This document shows, one piece after another, positions 8,341 through 15,760 of a DNA stretch of 64,000 nt. The stretch is taken from positions 6,014,001 to 6,078,000 of the forward strand of contig NZ_FMIC01000002.1 in the NCBI RefSeq assembly GCF_900091625.1, given 5' to 3'. The stretch comes from Micromonospora peucetia (GTDB lineage: Bacteria; Actinomycetota; Actinomycetes; Mycobacteriales; Micromonosporaceae). Below the pieces are notes generated by a model. The model saw nothing but the letters and a program-made list of their open reading frames with translations, was not told the DNA's origin and searched no databases. Positions within the stretch are counted from its first letter, which is position 1. The number at the start of each line of letters is the position of its first letter. Both the position numbers and the translations under genes were made by a program.

Positions 8341-8823
8341 TCAGCACCAGCCGTAGCCGGCGCGCAGGGCCTGTCCGACCCGGTCGAAACGGGGCCGGTC
8401 CAGCACCGCGCCCTCCCGGCGGATGCTGTCCTCCCGCATGGTCAGCACCCGGTCCAGCCGCACCCAGCTCGGCCGGTTGTCCCGGTCCCACTCGCCCGGA
8501 CCGAGCGCGAGCCAGTGCCGCTGACCGTCGCGCTCGCCCTGACTGGAGAGCATCAGCCCGAACAGGGTGCGGCTGTGCCGGCCCACCACCAGCACCGGCC
8601 GGTCCTTGCCCTGGCGCGGGTCGTCCTCGTACGGCACCCAGGTCCAGACGATCTCGCCGGGGTCGGCGTGCCCGTCGAGCTCCGGGGCGTACGCCAGTTG
8701 CCGGCGCTGCAACGCGGCGACCTGGCGGCGCCGGGCGACCTGCGCCGGGCCGGGCCCGGGCCGTCGGGGCGACGGGATGACGGCGCCGATGCGGGCCGCC
8801 ACACTCCTGAGAAGACCTGCCAC
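8341..8823 (-). CDS. PemK/MazF-like family protein
   Basis: This 160-residue protein contains VPYEDDPRQGKDRPVLVVGR, the PemK/MazF-type SH3 barrel motif, followed by RTLFGLMLSSQ and a WVRLDRVLTM segment. Family members are usually toxin endoribonucleases. This actinobacterial type, with a long basic N-terminus and no adjacent antitoxin gene, may be a housekeeping relative rather than an active toxin. I chose GTG at 8823, which begins VAGLLRSV. It faces the DUF4291 gene across an 88-bp divergent promoter region. Confidence 0.8.
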   Translation of the reverse strand: MAGLLRSVAARIGAVIPSPRRPGPGPAQVARRRQVAALQRRQLAYAPELDGHADPGEIVWTWVPYEDDPRQGKDRPVLVVGRHSRTLFGLMLSSQGERDGQRHWLALGPGEWDRDNRPSWVRLDRVLTMREDSIRREGAVLDRPRFDRVGQALRAGYGWC

Positions 8824-8911
8824 GACCGGCAGCCTATCCCCCGGCGGGGCCGCAGGCCCGGGCGGGACAATCCGGTGGACCGGGCCCGGGTGATCGGTCA
8901 GGATCGGCGCC

Positions 8912-9538
8912 ATGCAGGTCCCCGTCCACCAGGTCCGCGCCCGCTTCACCGCCGACACCGTGACCGTCTACCAGGCGTACCCGCCGGAGATCGCCCTTCC
9001 GGCGCTGGCCGCCGGCCGCTTCGTGCCGCCGTTCAAGCGGGAACGGATGACCTGGATCAAGCCGTCTTTCCGCTGGATGATGTACCGCTGTGGCTGGGGC
9101 ACGAAGCCCGGGCAGGAGCGGGTGCTGGCTGTCGAGATCACCCGCGCCGGCTTCGAGTGGGCGCTGGCCCACTCGTGCCCGAGCAGCTTCGACCGCGACC
9201 AATACCAGGACCGGGAGACCTGGTCGCGGCAGCTGCGGGCCAGCCCGGTGCGGGTGCAGTGGGACCCGGAACGGTCGCTGCGGCTGGCCCCGCTGCCGCA
9301 CCGGTCCCTGCAGGTCGGGCTCTCCGGCGAGGCGGTGCGCCGGTACGTCGACGAGTGGCTGGTCGGCCTCACAGACGCGACCCCGACCGCCCACGCGGTG
9401 CGCGCGGTGCTCGACGTCGGCGACGACACCGCCGCCGAGGCACTGCTGCCCCCGGAACGCCCGTATCCGCTGCCGCCCGACCTGGCCGCCGTCGTCGCGG
9501 GCGGTGATCTGCGGGGGCTGCGTCACGTCCGTGGGTAG
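8912..9538 (+). CDS. DUF4291 domain-containing protein
   Basis: This 208-residue cytosolic protein fits the DUF4291 family from end to end. It reads TVTVYQAYPPEIALPAL, then RMTWIKPSFRWMMYRCGWG with the conserved W-x-K-P-S-F-x-W core, and VQWDPERSLRL. The family is widespread and its function is unknown. The ATG start at 8912 falls just after a GATCGGC segment with no strong ribosome binding site. No operon partner is evident; the next gene starts 145 bp downstream. Confidence 0.9.
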   Translation: MQVPVHQVRARFTADTVTVYQAYPPEIALPALAAGRFVPPFKRERMTWIKPSFRWMMYRCGWGTKPGQERVLAVEITRAGFEWALAHSCPSSFDRDQYQDRETWSRQLRASPVRVQWDPERSLRLAPLPHRSLQVGLSGEAVRRYVDEWLVGLTDATPTAHAVRAVLDVGDDTAAEALLPPERPYPLPPDLAAVVAGGDLRGLRHVRG

Positions 9539-9683
9539 TAACATCAGAGCGCGGTCGAACAGGCCGGCTACAGCTCGTCAGCTGACACATGGCGGGTCGT
9601 GTCCGTCCGATTCGCGGGCGAACACTACCGGCCGCACTCCCCCTTGCCGCCGCTTCGCCATCACGTCAGTCACAGGAGTAGAC

Positions 9684-9989
9684 ATGACCGGTGTGAATCG
9701 TCCCGACCACCACCCCACCCGTCCCGGGCTCGTGGTCTACGGCACCGGCTGGTGTCCCGATGTGCGGCGCAGCCGGGCACTGCTCGACGCCGCTGGCGTC
9801 GCCTATCACTATGTCGACGTCGAACAGGATGAAGCCGCCACCACGCTCGTCCGGCAGCTCCAGCACGGGCGCCGACGCATCCCCACGCTGTTGTGGCCCG
9901 ACGGCACGTTCCTGGTCGAGCCGACGGATGAGGACCTGCGGAACCACCTCACCCAGCGAGAGGCAGAATCCGACACCCTCGACCGGTGA
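9684..9989 (+). CDS. Glutaredoxin-like protein (monothiol mycoredoxin type)
   Basis: This 101-residue thioredoxin-fold protein begins with a beta strand GLVVYGTGWCPDVRRSRALL and later has RRIPTLLWPDGTFLVEPTDE, which contains the cis-proline (IPT). It looks like an actinobacterial mycoredoxin/NrdH relative, but the active site is WCPDV, so only one redox cysteine remains. It may act by a monothiol mechanism on mycothiol mixed disulfides. The start ATG at 9684 follows AGGAG. It converges with the DUF2752 gene. Confidence 0.85.
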   Translation: MTGVNRPDHHPTRPGLVVYGTGWCPDVRRSRALLDAAGVAYHYVDVEQDEAATTLVRQLQHGRRRIPTLLWPDGTFLVEPTDEDLRNHLTQREAESDTLDR

Positions 9990-10016
9990 CGACCCGCCGG
10001 GCGGGGACAGCCCGGG

Positions 10017-10469
10017 TTACGGCGTCAGGTTGGGGATGTCGAACCAGGAGAACGGCATCCACGGCAGGTTGCGCAGCACCGTGCTGTAGAGCATGAAGAA
10101 GGCAATGTACGGCCCGTAGATCCATGGGGGCAGGCGCAGCGCGGGCAGCTCGCGTCCAAGCCAGGCCGAGGCGAGAAAGCGTACGCCGAGGTATGCCACG
10201 AACGGCACCGCGACCAGCGCGGCCAGATGGTGGCGAGCGGCCTCGGCGAGTTCACCGTGCAACAGGTAGTAGAACATGCGGGTGCCGCCACAGCCCGGGC
10301 CGTTGATGCCGGTGAGGGAGTGCCACAGGCAGGGGCCGGTCGGGTCGGCGACCTGATCGGTGGGATCGAAGCGCAGCACGAATCCGACCGCCGCAGCCAG
10401 TGCCACAGCCGCGACCACCGACGCCCCGCGCCGCATCATCCGATCGGGCGCTGCCGTGACCTGACGCAC
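10017..10469 (-). CDS. DUF2752 membrane protein
   Basis: This 150-residue membrane protein has the DUF2752 signature: LTGINGPGCGGTRMFYYLLHGE, shortened here to its core GPGCGGTRMFYYLLHG around residues 57-72. An N-terminal helix (about 15-32), a second helix near 83-102 and a third near 116-131 are hydrophobic. Function is unknown. The GTG start at 10469 has GGAGG 8 nt upstream. It stands alone and is transcribed away from the RtcB gene. Confidence 0.87.
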   Translation of the reverse strand: MRQVTAAPDRMMRRGASVVAAVALAAAVGFVLRFDPTDQVADPTGPCLWHSLTGINGPGCGGTRMFYYLLHGELAEAARHHLAALVAVPFVAYLGVRFLASAWLGRELPALRLPPWIYGPYIAFFMLYSTVLRNLPWMPFSWFDIPNLTP

Positions 10470-10818
10470 CGGTAACCTCCTCGCTGCGCCACCGGAGGGC
10501 GCCCACCCGACCCGTCGCGGTCATGACTGGACCGTGACGCCTCACGACGCTACTACTAGGGAGCCATAGTAGATGGCTTTCCATCGGGGTGCGGCCTCGG
10601 GATGTCCCCGCGTTGCCATCCCCCGAGGCAGCACCTCGCAGGGCCCTGAATGGGTCTCGGGCGCGGCGGATAATCGCTTGCCGCGCACGGTCGACTCCGG
10701 GAGGGTGTCGTCCATGACGTTCTGACGGACAGCATCCCAGTTACTCAGAGGCCGCGGCACCGACCTGTGCCGTGATGCCGCCGTCCGTCCATTCCGTTTC
10801 GGTGAGAAGCGAGCGTCC
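10470..10818. other. Intergenic promoter region with a CTACTA/TAGTAG inverted repeat
   Basis: This 349-bp divergent region lies between DUF2752 and RtcB. CTACTA (10553-10558) and TAGTAG (10567-10572) form an inverted repeat with an 8-bp spacer in a locally AT-richer patch, a plausible regulator site for either gene. I found no coding frame with a convincing start or codon bias. Confidence 0.4.
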
Positions 10819-11994
10819 TTGTCTCAGCACGAGTCCCTACCGCAGTCCGCCCCGGCCACGGTCACCGTGTTCGCCTCCCCCACGAGCTGGATAGAATCCG
10901 GCGCCCTCACGCAGTGCCAACAGGTTGCCGCCCTCGACGGCATGATCCACGTCGCCGCCATGCCGGACCTGCACCCGGGCAAGGGTGCACCCATCGGCGC
11001 CGCCATGGCGTCGAGGGTGTTGTACCCGTTCCTGGTGGGCTCCGACATCGGCTGCGGCATCGCCGTGTTTCCGATCAGGCTCAGGCGGGCCGTGCCGGAG
11101 CGGCTCGCCGCCCGGTTCCCCGACCTCGACCGCCCGCTCGACCCTGGGCAGGACGCCGACGATCCCGCCTGGGCCGTCGTACGGGATGACATCCCCGCCG
11201 GTCACGTCGAAGGGCTCGGGACGGTCGGTCGGGGCAACCACTTCGTCGAGCTGGCGCGCGTCGGGACCGTCTTCGATCCGGGTCACGCGAGCCGTCTCGG
11301 GCTCGACGCCGGCGACCTCGTGCTCATCGTCCACACCGGTTCCCGGGGGCTGGGCGAGCGAATCCTGCGGGCGCACACCGAGGTCCACGGCGCGGGCCCC
11401 GCCCCTGATCCCGCCGCCTACCTGGCGGCGCACGACGAGGCCGTACGGTGGGGATCGCTCAACCGGCGGCTGCTCGCCGCCCGGGTCGCGCACGCCCTGG
11501 GGGCCGAGCCCACCGAGCCCGTCGTCGACCAGTGCCACAACCTGGTCGAGGTCCGCGACGGGGTCTACCTGCACCGCAAGGGCGCGGCGCCGGGCGACGG
11601 CCGTGACGTGCTCGTCGCCGGCACCCGGGGCACCCTCTCCTACCTCGTGGCCGCCCACGCCGGCCCGGACGCCAACCACTCGGTGGCGCACGGCGCCGGC
11701 CGCAAGATGTCACGCGCGGACGCCCTGCGCCGCAGCCGGGCCAAGCACACCGTCGAGGAACTGCGGCGCACCCCGGTGGGGTCGCTGGTGGTGTGCGGCG
11801 ACCGTCAACTGCTCTTCGAGGAGGCGCCCTCGGCCTACAAACGCATCGAACACGTGATCACCGATCTCGTCGACCACGGCCTGGCCACACCCGTGGCCAC
11901 CACGGTTCCCCTGATCACATACAAGACGCCCGACGTCGGGTCCACCGCCCGGCCGGACCGCCGCGACGACCGCCGCAGGCGGGGTCGGCCATGA
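10819..11994 (+). CDS. rtcB: RtcB family RNA ligase
   Basis: This 391-residue RtcB-type ligase joins 2',3'-cyclic phosphate (or 3'-phosphate) and 5'-OH RNA ends using GTP and Mn2+. Key motifs are present: GSDIGCG (74-80, with metal-binding Asp76 and Cys79), GRGNHF (137-142), HTGSRGLG and the C-terminal HGAGRKMSR. It is shorter than housekeeping RtcB and belongs with the PrfH-associated type (RtcB2). The TTG start at 10819 has a weak GAG-rich site upstream; the reading frame before it is not conserved. Its stop overlaps the PrfH start by 4 bp (ATGA), so they form an operon. Confidence 0.92.
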   Translation: MSQHESLPQSAPATVTVFASPTSWIESGALTQCQQVAALDGMIHVAAMPDLHPGKGAPIGAAMASRVLYPFLVGSDIGCGIAVFPIRLRRAVPERLAARFPDLDRPLDPGQDADDPAWAVVRDDIPAGHVEGLGTVGRGNHFVELARVGTVFDPGHASRLGLDAGDLVLIVHTGSRGLGERILRAHTEVHGAGPAPDPAAYLAAHDEAVRWGSLNRRLLAARVAHALGAEPTEPVVDQCHNLVEVRDGVYLHRKGAAPGDGRDVLVAGTRGTLSYLVAAHAGPDANHSVAHGAGRKMSRADALRRSRAKHTVEELRRTPVGSLVVCGDRQLLFEEAPSAYKRIEHVITDLVDHGLATPVATTVPLITYKTPDVGSTARPDRRDDRRRRGRP

Positions 11995-12722
11995 GCCTGC
12001 ACCTGCTCATGTCCGCCGGGCGCGGCCCGCAGGAGTGTGCCTGGGCGCTGGCCCGGCTGCTGCACCGCCTGGAAGCCGACGCCGCCCGACAGGGCCTGAC
12101 GACCCACCGGGTCCAGACCGTGCCCGGTGATCGGCCCGACTCCTACCGATCGGCCCTGATCCGGATCTCCGGCGGTGACGCCGAGGCGTTCGCCGCCTCT
12201 TGGACCGGCACCCTGTGCTGGCAGGCCCCCAGCCCCTACCGGGCGAGCACCGGCCGGAAGAACTGGTACGTCGTCGCCCGACCGTGCCAGCTCGACAGCC
12301 CGGCCACGACGTTCGCGGAAGCCGACGTCGACATCGTGGCCTGCCGTACCGGCGGCCCCGGCGGCCAGCACCGGAACAAGGCCAGCACGGCGGTACGGGC
12401 GGCCCACCGTCCCTCGGGCATCGTCGTCGTGGTCGACACGGAACGGCAGTTCAGCCTCAACCGCCGTCTCGCCCTCCAGCTGCTGCGACAGCGCATCACG
12501 CGTGGCGACGAGAACGCGGAGCGTGCCGTGGTCACGGCCCGATGGCGCATCCACGACGAACTCGTACGCGGCGACCCCACCCGGGTCGAACGCCCGGAAC
12601 CGCCGGGGAGGGAACCGGCCCCACCGCAACGGACGCGGCAACGCCGAGGGGGCCCCGACCACCGAGAGGGCTCCGACCGCCAAGGGAAATTTGACCGCCG
12701 CTCGGGTGTGTCAGCCTCGTGA
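11991..12722 (+). CDS. prfH: Peptide chain release factor-like protein PrfH
   Basis: This 243-residue protein has a release-factor catalytic loop GGPGGQHRNKAS followed by TAVRAAHRPSGI, the GGQ domain that triggers peptidyl-tRNA hydrolysis. It lacks the codon-recognition domains of RF1/RF2, as expected for PrfH. In known RtcB2-PrfH pairs, PrfH frees ribosomes whose 16S decoding centre was cut by a nuclease such as colicin E3, and RtcB reseals the rRNA. The overlap with rtcB supports that role here. The last 45 or so residues are basic and Pro/Arg/Gly-rich, longer than I would expect. Its 3' end overlaps the convergent macrodomain gene by 12 bp. Confidence 0.92.
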   Translation: MSLHLLMSAGRGPQECAWALARLLHRLEADAARQGLTTHRVQTVPGDRPDSYRSALIRISGGDAEAFAASWTGTLCWQAPSPYRASTGRKNWYVVARPCQLDSPATTFAEADVDIVACRTGGPGGQHRNKASTAVRAAHRPSGIVVVVDTERQFSLNRRLALQLLRQRITRGDENAERAVVTARWRIHDELVRGDPTRVERPEPPGREPAPPQRTRQRRGGPDHREGSDRQGKFDRRSGVSAS

Positions 12723-13397
12723 ACGACGGGGTTCTGGCGTCGTCGGAGCCATCACCCGCACCCGCTCATCCTCCGGGCGGCTGCCGATGTCGTCGAGCTG
12801 CTCGCAGATGGTCTTCCGCAGGTCGTCGTAGTCGCGGAAGTGGTAGTCGTTGAACAGCGTGTAGCCGGTCCACATCAGGTTGGCGCAGACCCGCGCCGGC
12901 ACCCGGCCGGTCGCCGCGCCCATGCCGACCAGCACCACCGATGCGATGCTGCCCGGCTCCTTTTCGTTCTGCATGTGGATGGCCTGGAACGCGGCGGCGC
13001 ACGCCAGAGCCACGTTCAGTGTCTCGCTCACGTTCTGCGCCGACTGCTCCATGGTCGGGGTCGAGATCAGGAACCTCGGCTCGGTCGCGCCCGACGGCAC
13101 GCAGACGGCGCTGCCCACCGGCAGCGACCCGCCGAACTGGTCGCGGATCGCCCGCTGGACGCGCAGCTGGATCCCCGCTCCGAGGTGCCGTTTGATGGCC
13201 GCGTCGACGCCGCCGTCCATCCGCCCCCGGGAGTTGGTCGGGCTGACCCAGGCGTCGGCGGACCGGGTGAGAATCGAGCCCTTGTGGATCTCGACCTCGG
13301 GGGTGTCGGCGAACGCCGCCCGCCACGCCTGCACCACCTTCGCGTTGACGTCCGTCAGGACCACCTTGAGCAGCGACTTTTCGCGATCGACGGGCAC
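12711..13397 (-). CDS. Macro domain protein, probable ADP-ribose hydrolase or binder
   Basis: This 228-residue protein has a macrodomain core: VEIHKGSILTRSADAWVSPT, the glycine-rich loop RMDGGVDAAIKRHLG near residue 64, and VLVGMGAATGRVP as the second phosphate loop. Macrodomains bind ADP-ribose and many remove it from protein or nucleic acid. It is divergent from a gene with an ADP-ribosyltransferase domain, 200 bp away, the arrangement expected for an antidote/toxin pair such as DarG/DarT, although sequence class and gene orientation differ. The start is taken as ATG at 13397. Confidence 0.85.
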   Translation of the reverse strand: MPVDREKSLLKVVLTDVNAKVVQAWRAAFADTPEVEIHKGSILTRSADAWVSPTNSRGRMDGGVDAAIKRHLGAGIQLRVQRAIRDQFGGSLPVGSAVCVPSGATEPRFLISTPTMEQSAQNVSETLNVALACAAAFQAIHMQNEKEPGSIASVVLVGMGAATGRVPARVCANLMWTGYTLFNDYHFRDYDDLRKTICEQLDDIGSRPEDERVRVMAPTTPEPRRSRG

Positions 13398-13597
13398 GGT
13401 TCACTCCGGTGGGGGAAGGGGTTGTCTCCGACGTGGATCAAGGTATCGCGGCCCACCGACATCCTTCCGCGTCGCGCCGCACACGGCACCCACGCCGGGC
13501 GCCGACATCGAATCTGTCGCCCGCAGGCGGCAGAATGCCTCCACCTTGATCACCCGTGCCGCCGTACCGGCGCGGCCCGCCACTCCGGGAGCCCTCG
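13398..13597. promoter_or_regulatory. Divergent promoter region of the macro and glycosylase/ART genes
   Basis: The 200-bp region contains two copies of a 9-mer in inverted orientation: GATCAAGGT at 13436-13444 and ACCTTGATC at 13543-13551. Each copy lies near one of the two divergent start codons, so a shared regulator could bind both. I cannot place the promoters with confidence. Confidence 0.4.
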
Positions 13598-15217
13598 ATG
13601 AGCGACACCGCCGCCCCCACCCCGTCCGATCCGGACGACCCGCTGGCCCTCGCCGACCTCTTCACCGGCGGCGACGAGCCGTGGCTGCCGTTGGTGAAGC
13701 CGGTCATCGAGGCGCAGCCGGACGCCGCAACGTTCATCGGTCCGGGCCGCAGTCCGATGGTGGTACCCGTGCGGGAACTGACCTTCCAGGCGCTCAAGCC
13801 CAACCCGCCGCACAAGTGGAAGGTCGTCGTCTTCGGGCAGAACCCGTACCCACGGACCGAGAGCGCCACCGGCATCGCCATGTTCGACAACACCTTCCAC
13901 AACTGGGACGACAGCCAGTTCGGCAGGGTCGTCAGCATCCGCTGCATCATCAAGGCGGCGGCGATGTGGAAGCACGGCATTGCCAAGAAGACGCCGATCG
14001 CCGACATCCGCGCCCTGCTGCGGGAACACGACACCGTGCAGCCGCCGGAGTGGTTCCAGGCGATGCTCACCCAGGGTGTGCTGCTGTTGAACGCGGCGCT
14101 CACCGCCAGCGGCGACGGGGCGATGGCCACCGACCGGCACACCGCGTTCTGGCGGCCGGTCGTCGAAACCCTGGTCGAGGAGATCCTGAAGGCCAAGCAG
14201 CACGCCACCGACGAGAAGGACCGGGGCGTGGTGTTCGCGTGGTGGGGCGCGCACGCCCGCAGCCTCAAGCGAGTGGTGCTCCGGCTCGAGAAGAAGTACC
14301 CGGACGTCGAGGTCCGCCACATCGACCACCCCAACCCGGCGGCGCAGGGCGACATCTTCTGCGACGGAAACCACTTCGAGGACGTGAACACGGCGCTCAG
14401 GACGCTGGGCGCCGACGAGGTCGACTGGCTGCCCCGCAAGGGGTGGAGCCGATCGACGGCCAACGCCGGCGGCACGGACGCGGCCATGGCCGACCGGATG
14501 GGTGCCTTCATCGCCTCCACGATGGAACTGCACAAGCTCTACCTCGAACGGCTCGCCAGTGTGAAGGACGAAGGGCTCGCCCTTCCCGCGATCACCGGCG
14601 TGTTCGACACCCCGCTGATGGACTTCCGTACGGCCGTCGCCCCGGTGTCCAGGCTGCTGTCCGGGCTCGACTGGCACGTCGAGCAGTCGCACCAGTTCGG
14701 CGAGAAGCAGGCGGACGGCGCGGCCGACGACCTCTCCGTCGACGAGGTCGCGGCCCTCTACCTCTACACCTGCGAGTCGGCGTTCTACCGGCAGATCAAC
14801 GCCACCCTGCGTAACCCGGACCGCAGTCGGATCGTCCCGTACCTGCCGTACCTGCGACTGCTGTTCTCGGCCGTGTCACGGCTGCCGGCCCGCACGGAGC
14901 CGCTGTGGCGCGGGGTTTCGCTGGACCTACGGGCGCAGTATCCCCTCGGCGGGACCGTGACGTGGTGGGGCGTCTCGTCGTGCACGTCGAAGCTCAGCGT
15001 GGCCCAGGGGTTCCTCGGTGGTCGCGGCAGGCGGACGCTCTTCGAGGTGCGACCCGTGCGGGCGGTGGGCATCCGGCGGTTCTCCGCGTTCACCGGCGAG
15101 GAGGAGGTCATCCTCGCCCCCGGCACGCAACTCGAGGTGACCGATGTGAAGGCGGAACGCAACGGCCTGTGCACCGTCAGGCTGACCGAACTGGCCGACC
15201 AACGCCAGGTGGCGTGA
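13598..15217 (+). CDS. Uracil-DNA glycosylase-like / ADP-ribosyltransferase fusion
   Basis: This 539-residue protein has two domains. Residues about 60-290 resemble family 1 uracil-DNA glycosylase: FGQNPYP (80-86), where Asn82 replaces the catalytic Asp of GQDPYH; DHPNPAA with His244 matching HPSPLS; then an FCDGNHFEDVNTAL tail. Residues about 330-539 look like an R-S-E class ADP-ribosyltransferase: LWRGVS (Arg438), VSSCTS (460-464) and EEEVILAPG (Glu501-503, an ExE catalytic pair). It should use NAD+ to modify a target, perhaps DNA given the fused domain; this is inference. The start ATG at 13598 follows GGGAG. The macro gene is divergent. Confidence 0.85.
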   Translation: MSDTAAPTPSDPDDPLALADLFTGGDEPWLPLVKPVIEAQPDAATFIGPGRSPMVVPVRELTFQALKPNPPHKWKVVVFGQNPYPRTESATGIAMFDNTFHNWDDSQFGRVVSIRCIIKAAAMWKHGIAKKTPIADIRALLREHDTVQPPEWFQAMLTQGVLLLNAALTASGDGAMATDRHTAFWRPVVETLVEEILKAKQHATDEKDRGVVFAWWGAHARSLKRVVLRLEKKYPDVEVRHIDHPNPAAQGDIFCDGNHFEDVNTALRTLGADEVDWLPRKGWSRSTANAGGTDAAMADRMGAFIASTMELHKLYLERLASVKDEGLALPAITGVFDTPLMDFRTAVAPVSRLLSGLDWHVEQSHQFGEKQADGAADDLSVDEVAALYLYTCESAFYRQINATLRNPDRSRIVPYLPYLRLLFSAVSRLPARTEPLWRGVSLDLRAQYPLGGTVTWWGVSSCTSKLSVAQGFLGGRGRRTLFEVRPVRAVGIRRFSAFTGEEEVILAPGTQLEVTDVKAERNGLCTVRLTELADQRQVA

Positions 15218-15256
15218 TCCGTCGGCGGTACCCGTGCCGGTCGACGGAGCCGTGCC

Positions 15257-15626
15257 CTACGTGAGGCAGGCGAGGAGTCTCCGGTATGCCTCGTCCGCCC
15301 TGCCGTGCTCGGTACGCACCACCCTGGTCCCGGGCCGGGTGGCGACGACGGCGAGCAGCCGGTCGTACATCGCCGCCAGCTCGGCGGCCCCGCCCTGCCG
15401 GTCGAGCTGGCGCTGGGCGTCGAGATGCGCGGGATCCGTGGAGGTACGGCTGCCCGGCGGGACCGGCATGATCGCGCCACCGGCCGATGAGGTCACGGAT
15501 CCGGTCGATGTCGAGATCGAGCGCGAGTGGGTTGTCCTCGACGTACCGGCGGGCCAACGTCGACTTGCCGCACCCGGGCGGCCCGTTGAGCACGATCAGC
15601 CGCGGCACCGACAAGGCCTGCGTCAC
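15257..15626 (-). pseudogene. Broken P-loop nucleotide kinase (AAA family) gene
   Basis: From ATG at 15626 the frame encodes LIVLNGPPGCGKSTLARRYV, a Walker A, and LDLDIDRIRDLIGRW. It then loses sense. The expected C-terminus (TDPAHLDAQRQLD, then LAAMYDRLLAVVATRP and ADEAYRRLLACLT) appears in another frame, ending at 15257. Intact relatives are roughly 170-180 residues, so some 60-70 internal residues are missing along with the frame. This is a deletion plus frameshift, not a single-base error. Its 3' end lies 40 bp from the convergent fusion gene. Confidence 0.75.
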
Positions 15627-15701
15627 GACACACCTCCCCGGCCAGCCCGGCGTCGCTGGCGAGCCGCCGCCCGTACGGACAACCGCGATGGTACGTGTCG
15701 G

Positions 15702-15756
15702 CCAACTGTGGCGTGGGTCGTCCCGCCGAGGCCGGGACGACCCACGCCACAGTTGG
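15702..15756 (-). terminator. Long perfect hairpin after the BCCT transporter
   Basis: Two 24-bp perfect arms (15702-15725 and 15733-15756) flank a 7-nt loop, immediately after the transporter stop at 15761. It is the strongest hairpin in the window and should stop transcription from the transporter toward the broken kinase gene. Confidence 0.8.
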
Positions 15757-15760
15757 TGGG

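Noticed and set aside
8341..8823. PemK-like gene as a toxin-antitoxin locus
   Set aside because: No antitoxin gene is adjacent: its neighbours are an FMN reductase and a DUF4291 gene, and the protein has a long N-terminal extension.
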